From the NCBI GenBank assembly GCA_025618425.1, contig CM046845.1:33568277-33632276 (forward strand): DNA of 64,000 bases, written 5' to 3'. The position numbers and the translations under genes are program-made. Positions within the stretch are counted from its first letter, which is position 1; the number at the start of each line of letters is the position of its first letter. The notes below the pieces were generated by a model. The model searched no databases and was not told the DNA's origin. It saw only the letters and a program-made list of their open reading frames with translations. This stretch comes from Heliocidaris tuberculata. Its lineage: Eukaryota; Echinodermata; Echinoidea; Camarodonta; Echinometridae. Of this stretch, positions 14,401 to 29,000 are shown piece after piece.

Positions 14401-14970
14401 TATCACAAATACAGCCATACTCAGCTTGTAGCTGCATTGCATGTATACTACATTATTGCACACATGAAAAAAAACAGTAATAATCACAGCACTGCAAACG
14501 CCATATTTTGAGGTAGGTGATCAAACGAATACCTTCCAATCAATGATCCTCCAGCAGATCCACTTTAATATGTAAAGCATTGCACAAAGATGGAATTAAA
14601 CATGTAAGACATCAGCATTCAAACATCAAGAATCACACAAGGAAATTATGATTTTGATATAAATATGAGGTAATGGGACTGAGGAGGGAGGGGAATAGAA
14701 TATAATGCTAAAATATTATAGCAACAATTATAGGAAATAAAGTCTAATTACTTAATGGTCCGTTGACTGGTCCTTTGAATGTTTTCATGGCTGCATTTGA
14801 TGAAGCTATGCTGTCTCAACATGTATCACATGAAGGACACACCATACATACATGTATATACATTTGTAAGACCTTCACATGTCCAGAGAATATTCAAAAC
14901 GGCAACATCCTTCCCATCACTTCAAACGTAAAGTAATCATTCTGCTGCTTTCAAATAAGCATTATCCACT

Positions 14971-14997
14971 CCAATCCAATCCAATCCAATCCAATCC
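14971..14997 (+). repeat. (CCAAT)n pentamer array
   Basis: Five consecutive perfect CCAAT pentamers plus a partial sixth, in the gap between exons of the WDR97-like gene. CCAAT is the core of the NF-Y site, but this is most simply a pentanucleotide microsatellite. Confidence 0.85.
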
Positions 14998-15263
14998 AGG
15001 AATCTACACAGCGCCAATATCTAGTTGCCTAATCAAAGGCGCTGATGAGACTGAAAGATACTTTATATGAAATTCATGATTCATCCAGGAAAGACTCGGG
15101 TAGTGGTTAATTGTATGCAATGTGGAATAAGTATGTCTCAAGCTGAGCATTATGTGATGTAATCAGCATAAAGAATGAAACCATTGCAACAACGGGTCTT
15201 TACAACCTCTTATGGAAGCACAACTCACCATGCCCTAAAGCATTTACCTGGATGATTTCATTT

Positions 15264-15526
15264 TCATACAATACAATGGGTTAGAAAATAAGCACTCATG
15301 GGCTCAGATTTCAACAACTGTTCAAGCGTTACCACCAACCTTCTAATCTTGGGTAGAACCAGAACAGTGTTCTTCTTGTCATCCTCCTTCTTACGCTGTT
15401 CTTTAGCGGCGGCCATCTTAAGCTTCTCAAGATGTCGTTCTACCTCCATCTCTACGAAGTAATTGATGGCCTCGATGGGTTGGATGTTATCCAGGGCTGA
15501 CATGTCCGGTGGTACATTGAAGGTCA
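15264..15526 (-). CDS. WDR97: WDR97-like exon 25, possible C-terminus
   Basis: The acceptor tctacag precedes TG, which completes a valine codon with the G left by exon 24. The frame reads TFNVPPDMSALDN, then INYFVEMEVERHLEKLKMAA, a charged helix, then NTVLVLPKIRRLVVTLEQ and a TGA at 15264-15266. Coding quality is strong up to about 15330. Beyond that the reading may be intron: possible donors are AGAAG|GTTGGT, GTG|GTAACG and, past the stop, CATCCAG|GTAAAT at 15248. The last is in the phase required by the exon at 2436-2668. Whether the protein stops here or continues is open. Confidence 0.75.
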
Positions 15527-18500
15527 CTGTAGAACAGTAAGAGATAAACAAGTTAGAACATGTATTTAGATTATTATTGGTATAACACATTCACAAATAT
15601 TCTATAAAAAGATCTATTCTAGGAATACTTCAATATCCCATTTTATTGGGTTCAGTTAAGGCTCGTTCACTTATGCTGCAGTAAACTGAGTGGTTTACCA
15701 ATGGAGTTTTTAAAGACTGCTGTGCTTCATATTTGTGTATCTTAAACTCACAGATAGTTGAGAAAACATAGGATCTTTTCTGCACGCAGCTACTTTTTTC
15801 ATCCTCACTTGCAATTCATTTAGTCCACAAAAAATTGCTCTGGTGTACCATGGCATAAATGCGCCTTTATAAGACTGAAAATCGGCATCCCTGTAAAATC
15901 CTTTTTTACCTGTGAGTGATTTCTGTGGTGGTGGTTGAGGTTTAGGAACGGGTTCAGTGCCACCCTTGCTAGTAGCTTCTGACTTGACGCTCTTAGAATC
16001 TGAGCCACCTGCTTCAGATTGTTTATCTGAGTCCTGGGAGTTAGATCCTTGCTCACTTACTACAGGTGCCTGGAAGACATACATGAACACAACGTTACGA
16101 GGACATCAATACATAATATTATCAAATAATATCAAAATGGGCAAAAATGTGAAATCAATGAATTGATCAGGATTCATATAAAAATGAAGGTTCTTTCTTT
16201 ATAGTGCGAAAGAAACCTACCATTCATACCATCAAAATATTTATACATAAATCAAAATTAACCGATGTTTATGTTTATTGAGCTTTTACATGCCTATTAC
16301 ATATTAAGGTTGGTAGATGGGAGGTGGGAGGAAAATTCCTTGAAGGCAGGCTACAGCTGGGGTAATAGTATGATTGCAGGGCCCTCAGGAAGAACATTAT
16401 TAATGATGAGGCTACCCTGGGAAAATAAGACCATGTCATTATATTAACATTATCATAACCACATGTTAGCTTGTACTTTGTATATTGTAACTGTAGAAGA
16501 CTATATAAAAAAAACTGGACATTCAAAGGATTATTACAATATTGGTAAGCCCTGCATCTGAGAAACAGGGGGTATGTTGATAGAGATAACTTACCTCTAC
16601 AGGTTGTTTAAGAGTTCTCTTAGTAGGAGAGCCGGTTGTCTTACTACCTCCAATGCTTCTCTTACGGGCAATCTTCCCTGTGAGCTTGCCTTTTTGTAGC
16701 TGCTCTATAGACCTCTTCAGGTGGCCCTGTGACAAGAAATGATAAGGCATTATGACATTAGGTGGTTTGCAAGAATTCTTTGCTTTCCATCTTATTTGGG
16801 AAGCTTATGAAATCAATGCAAATACGTAATAAATAGAAACTAGGAGTATAATCAGAGAGAAAGAGAGAGAATGCAGGTAACTATGCACATTTTGTAGACA
16901 TGGCGGACTAAGCACACGTTTAGCTACCTCTCGAAACCTCACTAATAATTTCTGACCGATATAACCTTCTATTTTGAGCCACAAACCTAGTAATTTTTGC
17001 TCCAAACATTTCGACAGCATGGGCACACAAACTAGACAACAGAAGAAGAAGATTTTTGTTGAAATGGAGGAGAAGAAGTGTGTAGAAGGAGACACTACCG
17101 ATTTATACAACTTGCTCTCCACGACACGGACGCCCGAGCCGGCTGGTGCGGCTGCCACGCCCATGACGCCACCAGAGACCAGAATTTGTGAGCTCAAACA
17201 AATGATCCTCTCGCTTTCTCAGCAGGTGAATAGCAAGTTTGATATTATACTATCCAAGCTAGCTGCCCTAAAAATCGACTTCGTGGATACTAAGAACTAT
17301 GCAATGCTGCCTCACCAATGGGTACTATAATAACTTGGGTAGGTCAAATAGACAAGGCATTAGGAAAGGAAATAAGTACTTAAAGAAGAAATACACATCA
17401 TTTCTCCAGGCATTAGAAAAACCTTGAGAACATCCTAGAAAAAAAAATCAGGATGTTTTCAAATAGAGTCAGGATGTTTTTCTGTGTAGTTAATATGTTC
17501 AGTGACTGAATAGTTTTTTCTTAATCTGCATACTAGAACAGATCATGATCACACTGGAAAGCCTTAAAATTCAGATCTGTTGCACTAGTCAGAAATGCAG
17601 CATACTGTTCTTATCTTAAACAATGACATCCACTGAGCTAGCCACATTGTTGCCATCTCCCTGACTTCTTTATTTCTACTCTCCTCCTCCATACCTCATA
17701 TATCCCACCTATCTAGCATCTTATATCATCTACATTCTTACCTTAAACAATGACATCCACTGATCTAGCCACATAGTCGCCATCTCTCTAACTTCTTTCT
17801 TTCTACTTTCTTCTTCCATACCCCATACATCCCAGCTATCAAGCTCTTTTACAAAGTAGTTATGAGCATCTTCTAGTCCCATGTGTACAAACAGATCATG
17901 AGCCATCTCTCTGCAGAGTCAAACAAAAACAAACTCATCTCTTTAAAGCTAGACTACCATATAATGTCCTGGATTTGCACGAGGATTCATTCACAAGTAT
18001 GAAATACCATTTGCACTGCATTGGATGGGATTACTTCTCATGATTTGTTGGCATTCAAGTCCATATCATTATTATTATCATTATAGAGAATTAATTCACT
18101 AATTCAAATCATTAAAAAAGAACAGTAAAAAGCATCTGTTAGCACTATTCACACAAAATTACAAGTGAAAAACTAGGACAAGGTCTGTTTGAACTAAGTA
18201 TTATGCAACAATGCTTCTTAAAATTGCTTATTAGATTTGGTATCAGGCAAAAATAGAATTTAAAAAATGGATTTATAGACTTGTTTGTTTAAAAAAAAAC
18301 ACACACACACACACAACTAATTTTCTACTACTATTTTTTAAAACCAAACTGCAACATTTATTTTGACAAATGGCACAACCAAAGAAATGGACTACCCTTA
18401 CCTGACCATCTTGTCACCATCAACAAACTCAACCATGATCTCAACCACCACCTTCTTGCTAAACTTGCCATATGCTTTGATGAAATGCAGACTGGCAACT

Positions 18501-21500
18501 ATAAAGTCCTGTGAAAAAAATTAGATAAATAGAAAAAGAAATGTAACACCTGCTTTAAATAATGATCTTTAAGAAATCAATCTTTACAAAAAGAAAAGGA
18601 AAAGAGATGATCTTGGATCTGTTCCTAAATTCTCATGATATTCAATTTCCTATACTGTAAACGCTGTTATTTTCGCGCGATTAAATTTTCGCGCTGAGCG
18701 ACCCCAAAACATATTCACGGGTTCCTAAATTCGTGCATCACAATTACACGCTTGTATGTACACCCACTTCATTTATTAATTTACACACACGCAGTCCATT
18801 CAAATGCATACGGCACGTGCTCATAAATGAATTGGACACACACACACATATTAATGTGCTGAAGCGCACAATTCAACCCGCATAGGAAATCAGGCTAATA
18901 TTTTCGCGAGCTCTAGAATTCACGCTTGCCGAAAATAGCGCGAAATCTGCAAAAAATTAATGTACCGCCAATATTTCTGCATTAACAGTACTACAGCATA
19001 TGTATGTAACATAATTTAAAAATGAAGAATTCAGCTAGTTATTTTTTATACATCAGGGCATAGATGGGGCTAATACTCTCCCGATGCCCTGAAAACAAAA
19101 ATGACCAAATATGACTTTCTCTTATCCAAATAATTCGATCTGTATTGCATTCAGGGGAAAGCTCCATTTTGGCATAACTATGTTGCCAATTTAAGAGTAC
19201 AGTTCAGTGGAGATTAATATCTTCAATATAAAATCTTCATGTACCCAGATTGTCTATCATGTGTCCAATTTTGTAACTATTAGAGTCTGATAGAAGGAAC
19301 AAAAATAAGTTGGAGACAATAAGACCAATTTAATAATTTCTTCAAATGGTACATAATTACTTTCTATCAAAGTTGCTCACAAGGACTGAAAAGCTTGCCA
19401 GAGGCACATCCATCAGAGCAACAAATAATGTATCCACAGTGGACTTAGCAGAATAGATGCTATCATTCACAATAACTGACAAAACATAGTTTGTAACTGG
19501 GATCTGGCCTCTAGGGGGAAAAGATCAATCAATATGAAAAGGATTGATTGTATAGTAGTATTAGTTCTGGGGGGTGATTCACTAACAGCTAAAATTAATC
19601 CCAAATAAGAAAAAAATCAATTTTAGGAACAATATCCATCCTAAGAGCGATATCGCTTTTAGTGACTGATTCACTAAGGTATTTGGGATTGATTCCAGCC
19701 TCTGAATTGATTTTAAGGTTGGGAGTGATCCGGATCGCTCCTAAACAATCACAAACGGTCACTCCACTGCATGCCCGCCCGCGCCCCAACCTAGTACCTG
19801 GGCGCGGCTACGCTGTGCCTGCCTGCACGCCCATTGCCCTAGCCATAGGCCCTAGCCCTGTGTATGTCCAGTCGATGCGTGCGCGCAATTAATGCAGTAG
19901 CTAGGTAACGCACACTAGCTACGCGCTAAGTAGAGAATTAGGTCGGGTGACTGAGGGGCGGTGACTGAAATTTGAGTACGTTGATTGGTTGGAATGAGTG
20001 CGCTCGTAAATATTCATTTGCGCTCATATATATTCATGATAAAATTGATTCCATCCTAAAAGCGATTTAGTGAATCAGTAAGGTGGAATTAATTTTAAGC
20101 TGGGAATGAAATCAATCCCGAAAATTGATTTTAGGAATGATATCGATCCCAGTTAGTGAATCACCCCCCTGAACAATAAAAAACAACAAACCTTCTGATC
20201 TTCATCCTGGCAAGTTGGTCCATTACTCTTACTGAGAATGGATAGAATAAGATCCAAAACTGTCTCAGCATTAGGGATAGGATCCTGCTGATGTAGTGTC
20301 AGGATGGCATAGAGGATGGGAGTCTTCATGCCATAGTCTGCAATCTTCAGAAGACGAAGGAGCATGGTGACGAAAGCACTTACTGTCCACGGCTTGGGGA
20401 ATGTCTAAGAATATTAAAATATTGAGAATAAATATCAGTGGAGAGAGATTAATAAGTTATAACATCATTATGTATTAAAAAATTCCTCATCGAATCATAT
20501 AACTAATTTATTTCTAGAATTGATTAAATTTTTTATGCTTGTTTTGTCAACTTTCTTGCCAGTGGAGGACGAATTTCTGTATTTTTAATCAGACAATAAA
20601 GTTCTTGAATCTTGAATCTTGAATCACATGTGTATTCAGCACTAATCACATGATCAAAGGAAATGCACAGTGTTGGTGAAAGTTGTGGGGATAAAAAAAG
20701 GATTTTCAGATGTCCACATCCGTACATTTGACAGTGGAGTACAATTCACTATTAAATTAATAACTGCATTGATTATGCTACCCTACTGTACCCCCTAAGT
20801 TTCAACTTTATCCTCTCTTACAATTAGATTGGGAATAAAACCCCTATCCCCAAAGTGATATAACATTTTGCTTGTTTATTCAAAAGGGGGGTTAATCAGG
20901 ATGCATAATAATATTTTCATAGTAACACTACATTAATAACCTTGAACAAATGAATGGAAACATACCCTATTTGTAGCATTAGGAAAGTACTGCTCAAACC
21001 ACTCTGATCCTTTAAACTGTGTGATGAACTGTGGCAAGGGTGTAGGAGGGCGTGGCGGTGAGGGTGTCGGTGGTGGAGGAGGAGTGGGCGTCGGCTCCTT
21101 GGGAGGTGGTGTCTTAGGTTTGGAGATGAGTTTCTCTACCTTCATCTTGGTGTGTTTCTTGGGTGGGGGTTTGACGGGTTCCTCCTTTGGCTCCTCTGGG
21201 GGTGGGGTAGGAGGAGGGGTAGGGGTGGGGTCCTTCTCTACCTCTAGGTCCTTTGGTGAGGTGGGTTCCTCAATGTTGATGCCCAACCTCTTGGCGAGGT
21301 GTGAGGTGGACGGGGGACCGAAGTCCAGATCGTCCACAGACTTCTTCTTATCGACATCCTAAGATACGAGTTGATTTTATGGAAGAAAAATTCAACCAAA
21401 GTAGATGAGTATTGTGAAAAATGTAGAACAATATGACATTTGCAGGTTTGGGGCACATTCTTCATGTAGGAAGGAAAAAAGGGGGATTCACTGTACAATA

Positions 21501-22676
21501 CTTTAAACATTTTTATCAACTTATTAACTAATACTTGAATTTCTTTAAACGAACAGAAGTTCTATATACAAGCCAAATTCTGCAACTTCTAATAGAAGTT
21601 CCATATATCACTTCGAACTACCAGTAAGCAACTTCCTTTCAGCTATATTTTGAATGGTGGTTTTGTACTTTAACTTTTAATGCAAGATTGCCATATTGCT
21701 AACATCACATTTTCACTGATTATTTTTAAAAATGGGCAAATTTATAAGTTACAGTATAGAAGACAAAACTAAATATTCAATGATAGATACTGAAGTTAAT
21801 CATTAATTCATATACATATATAAGAGCAGCATGCTACATGTATGATATATAAATGCTGGATGAATATTGGAGAAAAAGATTCCCTTAGATGAATTTAGAA
21901 GTGATATGAAACTAAAACTGCAATTGTGAGCTGCATGTAGCTTAGAGCTACATTTATGAACAGATAACACAGAACACATAAATGACTACACAGGAATGAA
22001 GTTGACTTTTGATGCTATGACATATACAAGAAGTCTGATGAACTCCACTAACATTAAAACACATTGTATAATGTTCATGGAAATGAAAATAATACTTGAG
22101 AGATGGGTTGAACAGGCATTGATGTCATATTCTAATGAACATGTGACAAGGAATTACTACTAAATAACATTTAATAAAATTTCAAAAGGAAAGAAACAAA
22201 CTTCAGGAACGTATCTTAAAACTTCTACCATTAAAAAGCATTATCATTCAGTCAAACAGTTATTATTCTTGACTTAGGAAAGGTAACTAGCCCCCTATAT
22301 TACAAATAGAAATTAAGCTTTGACATTAAACACTGCATGCTGCAAATAAAGTATTTTTCTAAGTTATATTAGAATTTCTAGATTTTCTAGATTAAGAAGA
22401 GCTAATGCACACTATGGATAATGCTCTTGAAAGCTGTGGTTCTTTCAACGCAAAAATGTATAATTTACCCCATCACCCCCCCCCCCCCCTCTAAAATAAG
22501 TTTTATGCATTTGAAGTAATTTGAAGTAATTTGAAGTTATCTGAAGTAATCTTATATACATTCGTATTAGTTTTACTATTAATATGCATGGAGTAGCAAA
22601 CACCTACATTGTACATGCTATATTGTACAAGCATGCAGTATGATTTCAAGGCCCTCAGGGAAAACATTAAACAAGA

Positions 22677-22712
<36 letters not shown>

Positions 22713-25700
22713 ATGTATTTTAAAATTATAATTCATCTGGCACATTACATGGAAATGCTTTGACATTAAACATATTAAACTTCATCTAAGACATTTCTAT
22801 TCATCAGTCTAAAGTAATATACCAAAGCATTTTTTTCTTTACAGGAAATCTATGGCATCTTCTATGACTAAGTCCTATTTCAGACACACTTCGATCTACA
22901 TTTCTAAAACATGCACTACATGCAACTCAAGCAACATAAAGAGCTTGATTCTATTTTTTACCTCCTGTTTGCTTCCATCTGGCAATGGAGTCTCCTGAGT
23001 GCATTGCGTGGCAAAAACCAAAATTTATCTTAACAAATGATTCAATTCTTGGGTTATTTTGTTAGGGGTTTTGTGAACTGCATTTCCAAAACATGCTGTT
23101 ATTATCAAAGTGGTTTTTCATTCAAAAGTTTCAAAGAAAGAATATTATCATAAAGTGGTTGCATTCACTGTGTTCAAGAAAGTGAAATCAGTTTCAAATA
23201 CAAGGAATAAGAAGAAGTATACAAAATGTTACTGTATAAGTGGTTATTTTCGCGGTGGTTTTATTTTCGCGATTTTCGCGAGTCGGTCCTCGCGAAAATT
23301 TCCACTTCAATATATGGCTGTTTATAGTAACAAAAACATCACAAAAATCGCGAAATTAAACCCTCGCGAATTTCCCTACATAGTCCAAAATCGCGAAAAT
23401 ATCTGTACGCGAAAAAAACAGCTTATACAGTAATTGAATTTCAATTCATTTTGACAGTTAAAGGGGATATCTTATTGCTTATGTAAGGGTCACACCATCC
23501 TCTTAATGCTGTATTCTTCATATGTATTGTGATTTCAATGTTAAACATTAATGATTACTAAAAAAATGGAAAGATATGGAATCAGTTTAAATGATATAAA
23601 AAATATAAAGCTTTACGGAGTGGAGTTTTCATCTTTGCTAAATATCAAACCTTATATTAACTACAGGAAGTGCTGTTTTGCTTTTAACACAATGCTGTTA
23701 TAATGTCATCTGCTGAAATGCAGAAGGAATTTATATCCTTTTATATATAGAGAGTTAACATCTTTCTGATTCTTAAGCAAATGATATGGTAGTTACTTGA
23801 AGAAGAGACGTTAAGAGCATTTACTGAACGACAGGGAAAGAAAGATCGTCAATTACAATAGGAAGTTAAAATAGGGTAAGGAGCAAGCTTGGTAGTTAGG
23901 ATTTCTTTAAAGGGAACACAACCTTGAAAGTGAAATTATCAGGAGTTTTGAACACCAGGTTGCAATTTCAATTTCATTCCATTATTTGTTAATGTTAATA
24001 AACTTTTTAACAGTGAATATCAGCTTCTGAAAGTTTAGGACCAAGATATTTGTCCTGATTTTACTACTGCCTGAATATCTGATGACCAGCACAAAGTTTG
24101 CCGTCTATCTCAGTATTGAATCATTTTTGAAGAATTGGAACAATAAACAAACAAACAAATGTGCAGAAAACCACTCTGAACTGTGCAAAACACACATACA
24201 CCCTATGTTAAATACAAAATCCTAATTGAACATGGATCCTTATATACTTTGCTGTTAATTTGCATCATCCATATGCAAATAAAATCTCAAGTCTCACACA
24301 TTATTCTGCAACATTTTTTACACTAGACAATTTTGGTCTACATGTACAGCAAAAGTTATTGGGGGCATCACTATGATAACAGCAGCAAAAACGGAATGTA
24401 TGTCTATAAGTTTTATTTGCTTCACATTGATTCTGTGGCATACATTTTTTTTTAAATGATTCATTTTAAAGGTATTAAGGGCCACAGATATCAGACTGAG
24501 AACAAAATTGAGAATTAAAATGTTCAAAAAACATAAATGTTCAGATTGTTTCTTTAACTCAGACAATTTTTAACCAAAATTTCTACTACTAATATTTTTG
24601 TTTTTGTTGGAACTATGTAAATCAAAATTTAGTTAGGACACTCCAAAAACAGAGTATTAATGATTTAAAGAGGGAACAAAGAAATATTCAAATCAATAGA
24701 AGTTACAAAGACATGTTAAACAAACATGTTATCATCTTACTACATCCACGTTAAATTTTATGAAATTCAAGGTAAGTTTTACATACAAAATTGAGACCAC
24801 AACTGGATTACAAGGAGAATTTGAAGAATATTGTGAATAATATATTTCATGTTTAGAAAGAATCTCAGACTGAAGTCACATCCCCTTTGCAAATAGGAAC
24901 AAATTATGAGATCTCATAGGAAGTTCCATAAATGAGAATTTGATTGAAAGGTAAACCCCCCTATAAAGCTCGTTGAACATTAAAATTTACATGTACTACA
25001 CAAAGAAAAAAAAAGGAAAATCCACTTCAGTTTGTATTCATATGAACATTGAATAAAGAAATTTTGGGACATACCTACAAATACCTACAATTTACTTTTA
25101 ATTAGTGAAACAACATGCACCCACAGCCCACAGACTAAAAAAGGTACCCCAAAAAAAGAAAAAAAAAAGATATTTAAAAAAATGTCCATTGAAAAACAAA
25201 ATATCACGAGCACATTTCTCTGACTTGTGCAAAAAAAATACCTCTTCTTCCTCAGACCAAATTATGACTCGCTGTTCCAATGAAAGTATGCAAAAAATAA
25301 ATAGAAGTCAAGGAGAAAAGTGAGTAGACTAATAATGCAACATGGAAGGGTAACTTTGCAATGGTCATATGAATCTGGCTCAAATGATGATTGTAAAATC
25401 CTGACCATCCATTGCATAAACAAATCAAAACATTCCTCCAATCACCCAATCAGCATCCTTCTTTTATCCAGTAATGATAGTAACCTTGATCTTGATTGGT
25501 GATTGTTAAATTCATGCAATAATGTATCATGTATGATCAGTATTTCCCACATTCATCAACTGTTTTCATTTATAAAATTCATGAACAATATTTCATTTTC
25601 ATCATCAAATCATTGTGTAAATAATGAACTGTTTTGTAACAAAAATCAAAGAACGAAGAAATGTCTTCCTTTTTTATCTGAACAACTTTTTCTCTGTTTT

Positions 25701-25991
25701 TTAATTATTTTTTTGACGTTGATTATAGGCACTGATCATACACAAATATGGGTGAAAAACAAATATGATATGGTAAATTTCTTTAACAAAAGTGATTGAC
25801 ATTACAGGTAACAAAAAGGTGAGGCAGATACATGTAATATAGTTTTGTGAACAGAATAATCACATGTGAATATCATGCATTTGTGAGACATGAGTGAAGA
25901 TTAAATGTTCAATATATATAAATGATTAGGAAATTATTCTAGCATGTAGGCATACACAAATGGTACCCACATTTTCTATTCATTGCATTTA

Positions 25992-26065
<74 letters not shown>

Positions 26066-29000
26066 GAAATGATTAAAGAAATTCAATATACTGGTCAAAA
26101 CAGGCAAAATCTTGCTGTAATATGAAAAACAAATAAACCAAACAAATATACACTGGCTATGCTACAAGTAAACAAATTGAACAAGTTATTTCATGTTACT
26201 AGTCAAATATCATGATTTACTGTTAGTACTACATAGTTACATACTTTTCTGCATAAAAAAAACACAGACTGTGACTCCTTATGTTCACAAACATAAAATA
26301 GATTAATGTGTACATTGAATTCGTGAGGTGGAAACAAGTAACATGTCTATGTCCTATTAAGTCAAAGTAATATCAGTGATCAAGGCCATGTTTCATAAAA
26401 CTTATCAGTAACAACTGCCACATTTCTATGACAAATCTGCTCTTAGCCAATCAGATGCGAGGCTTTTAGTAGCCTATAACAGTTAATGCAACTTGTTTTT
26501 GATAACAAGTTTTATGAAAGAGGGCCCTAAAGAGGTCTTCTGCTTGACCTATATCTATTAAACAGAAGTGTTAAGAAATTATTGCAGAATATGGAATCTC
26601 CTAATGAGGTGAACTTTCCAAGACTAAAGTTGAAAAGTCTACTTCCCATGAACCAATCAGTTAAAGAGTAGAATGCAAGACATGTTTATTTATTTACTTT
26701 TGTTTGTAACTATGCAAGTTTCCAAACTTTTTGAGAGCTAGTTTGAATCATAAAATACTTATAATTTTCTTTTTTTCATCTGCTTTCCTCATCTTTAGTA
26801 AATGAATAACAATGGTAACACACCACATATAAAACAAACAGTGCTAATGTATTGCCATGAATTTTGCACAATATGTCAACTGAAACAGAAGATGGAGCGC
26901 CCAATGTTTGGAAGTGATGTTTTGGAAGTAAACATACTTTCCATCCGTATATACTCCAGAAATCATAGTAATCCTCACTCCTTTCAACTTTGAATTTTCC
27001 AAATCTGGGTTTGGACTTGAGCGCCGTTTTGGAGCGCTGGACTCGCTCCTCAATTGTAGGTCCCTATATATCAGAGCATTTGTCATATATATTAACAGCA
27101 TTTTAGGTACAGAAGATTTCCAAGAGAATGCCTGCTTCTAAATTATGCAGAAACACTTGATATACACAAAGAGTTTTAGTACTGGTATTATAAGTTATGA
27201 AGATGTTAACACCTACATTTGGTTCTAATACACCATGTTTTAGTATGCTACAGACCTGCCAACCCTAAAACCCCCAAAATAGGGACAAATGACAAGGCAG
27301 AGGCTAAAAATAGGGACATTTCTGGGTTACCTTTATATATTACTACATTCAGATTTTTGCAAAAATAGGGACACAGTGGTAGAAGTGGCTCTTTCTTTTA
27401 CCAAAAATCGGGATTGTCCCTGTTAAATAGGGATAGTTGGCAGGTATACTATGTTTTGGCAAACATGAATAAAAGTTTATTTAGAGAACACAGGAAGTTA
27501 AGAAGTAGGAAAGGAAGATTGTGTTAATCTAAAAAGTAATCTTATGCTTTTATCATCAGATGGGCAATATTAGTATTTTAGTCAAAATATAAGATTAATT
27601 TAATGATATATCCTAAAAAACATTGTCAGAAATCAAGATGCGTTTCTACATAATTTAGAAACAGGCATTCTCTTGTGTTTAATCGCAACTATTTATGCAA
27701 GAAACCTCTGGATATTGTGTAATGCAGATCAGTGCACTAATTATGTTTGACTGAAAGTTGAATAATAAAGATCATAACAAATCATGAGCAATGCAAATAT
27801 CAAAGACATATTGCATTTGTGGTTTTAAGTGGCTAATTGTGCTGGTTTTAAGTTCACAACATGCAATTTTGTGTATGTGTATGTGTATCAATGCATTCAC
27901 TAAAATTGAAGGTACAAACTGAAAAGAAAAATCACTGAAAGTCAAGTAGCATTGTCATAACATGCTAGTTACTAGCTAGTGACTACATGTGCTGTTGCTG
28001 ATAATATCAACTGCAGACTGTGAAAGGTGGACAATATAAGCATCATCACTTGTGATCACATTATAGTCTAGTGAACCTAAAAAGGGCTTGTTGCATGTGT
28101 GCTGGTGTGAGTTTTTATTTGTGACAAGACTATATTAGTTGACCATTTGTCTTACATGAAGGACAATCATACTGGTCAAAGTAAGAATGTAATTGAGTAC
28201 ATTCATTGTTTGATAATCTAGGAGAGGGTTAGCAAGCCATATTATCAAATAAGAAATGAATGAATAAATATTTTTTTGTGTTTCATGCACTTTATCAAAT
28301 AACACAATAAATGGAGAAAATAATGAAATTATATATATTGACAGAAAAATAATTAAAATGTCTAAAATGAAAAGGAAAATATTCCAGATTGTGATTTTTT
28401 TTCCTCCAATCCCGACTCATGACATATTTGTCAGGAGGCAACTGGCAACGAAATAAAATACTTTAAAACTATGGATGTATTCTAGGTAGTAGGTACACAC
28501 CTAAATCCACAATAAGCCTAACAAAATTATTCTTTTTACCAGTTGACACATTTTCATACCGGTAATAGATAGCATTTTCAATGAAAATACCATCTAAGCT
28601 CCAGTTTAGAGGCTAAATGGAAGCCTTCACTGGAGGACTCATTTGTTCTATCAAATTCAGAATAAATATGTGCAAAATGATAGAAGTAAGAAGCCATCTG
28701 TAAAGCTAGGGAACTAATGATTGTAGGAAGGAAATGTTTTGAAAGACAGGATATCACATCCAAGATGAAATACTGATTGATTCTAAGTTACTTGACTACA
28801 AAAAGAGCTAGATGTGTATTTCTTTATATGTGAATCACTCTGTGCATGCAAGTCTGTACTAGGGGAAAAAGAGGGGTAGTAATAGAGTAAGTGAAAGGTG
28901 CTTCACATGAAACAAAATGTTCACCTCTGTTTCTGTTTCAGCAATAAACTGCAAGAAAATAAAACATATTTTACAAAATAGAAGTGAACACTTACAAACA

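Larger units (their letters stand above)
2669..15263. other. Long intron or intergenic gap with repeats
   Basis: About 12.6 kb separates two coding exons of the same strand. I saw no coding exon with good borders in it. It holds a TTAA foldback, a purine-rich tract, a 461-bp tandem duplication, a (TC)n run, a short foldback, and a ~600-bp GAT microsatellite, all listed separately. The remaining sequence is featureless AT-rich DNA. Open frames such as 9722-10024 on the plus strand and 13484-13717 on the minus strand show no family signature. Confidence 0.5.

Noticed and set aside
21021..21362. Glycine-rich plus-strand frame
   Set aside because: It is the antisense of the proline-rich exon 19.
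23110..23433. 107-residue plus-strand frame
   Set aside because: It runs through a CGCG-type MITE and has no coding signature.
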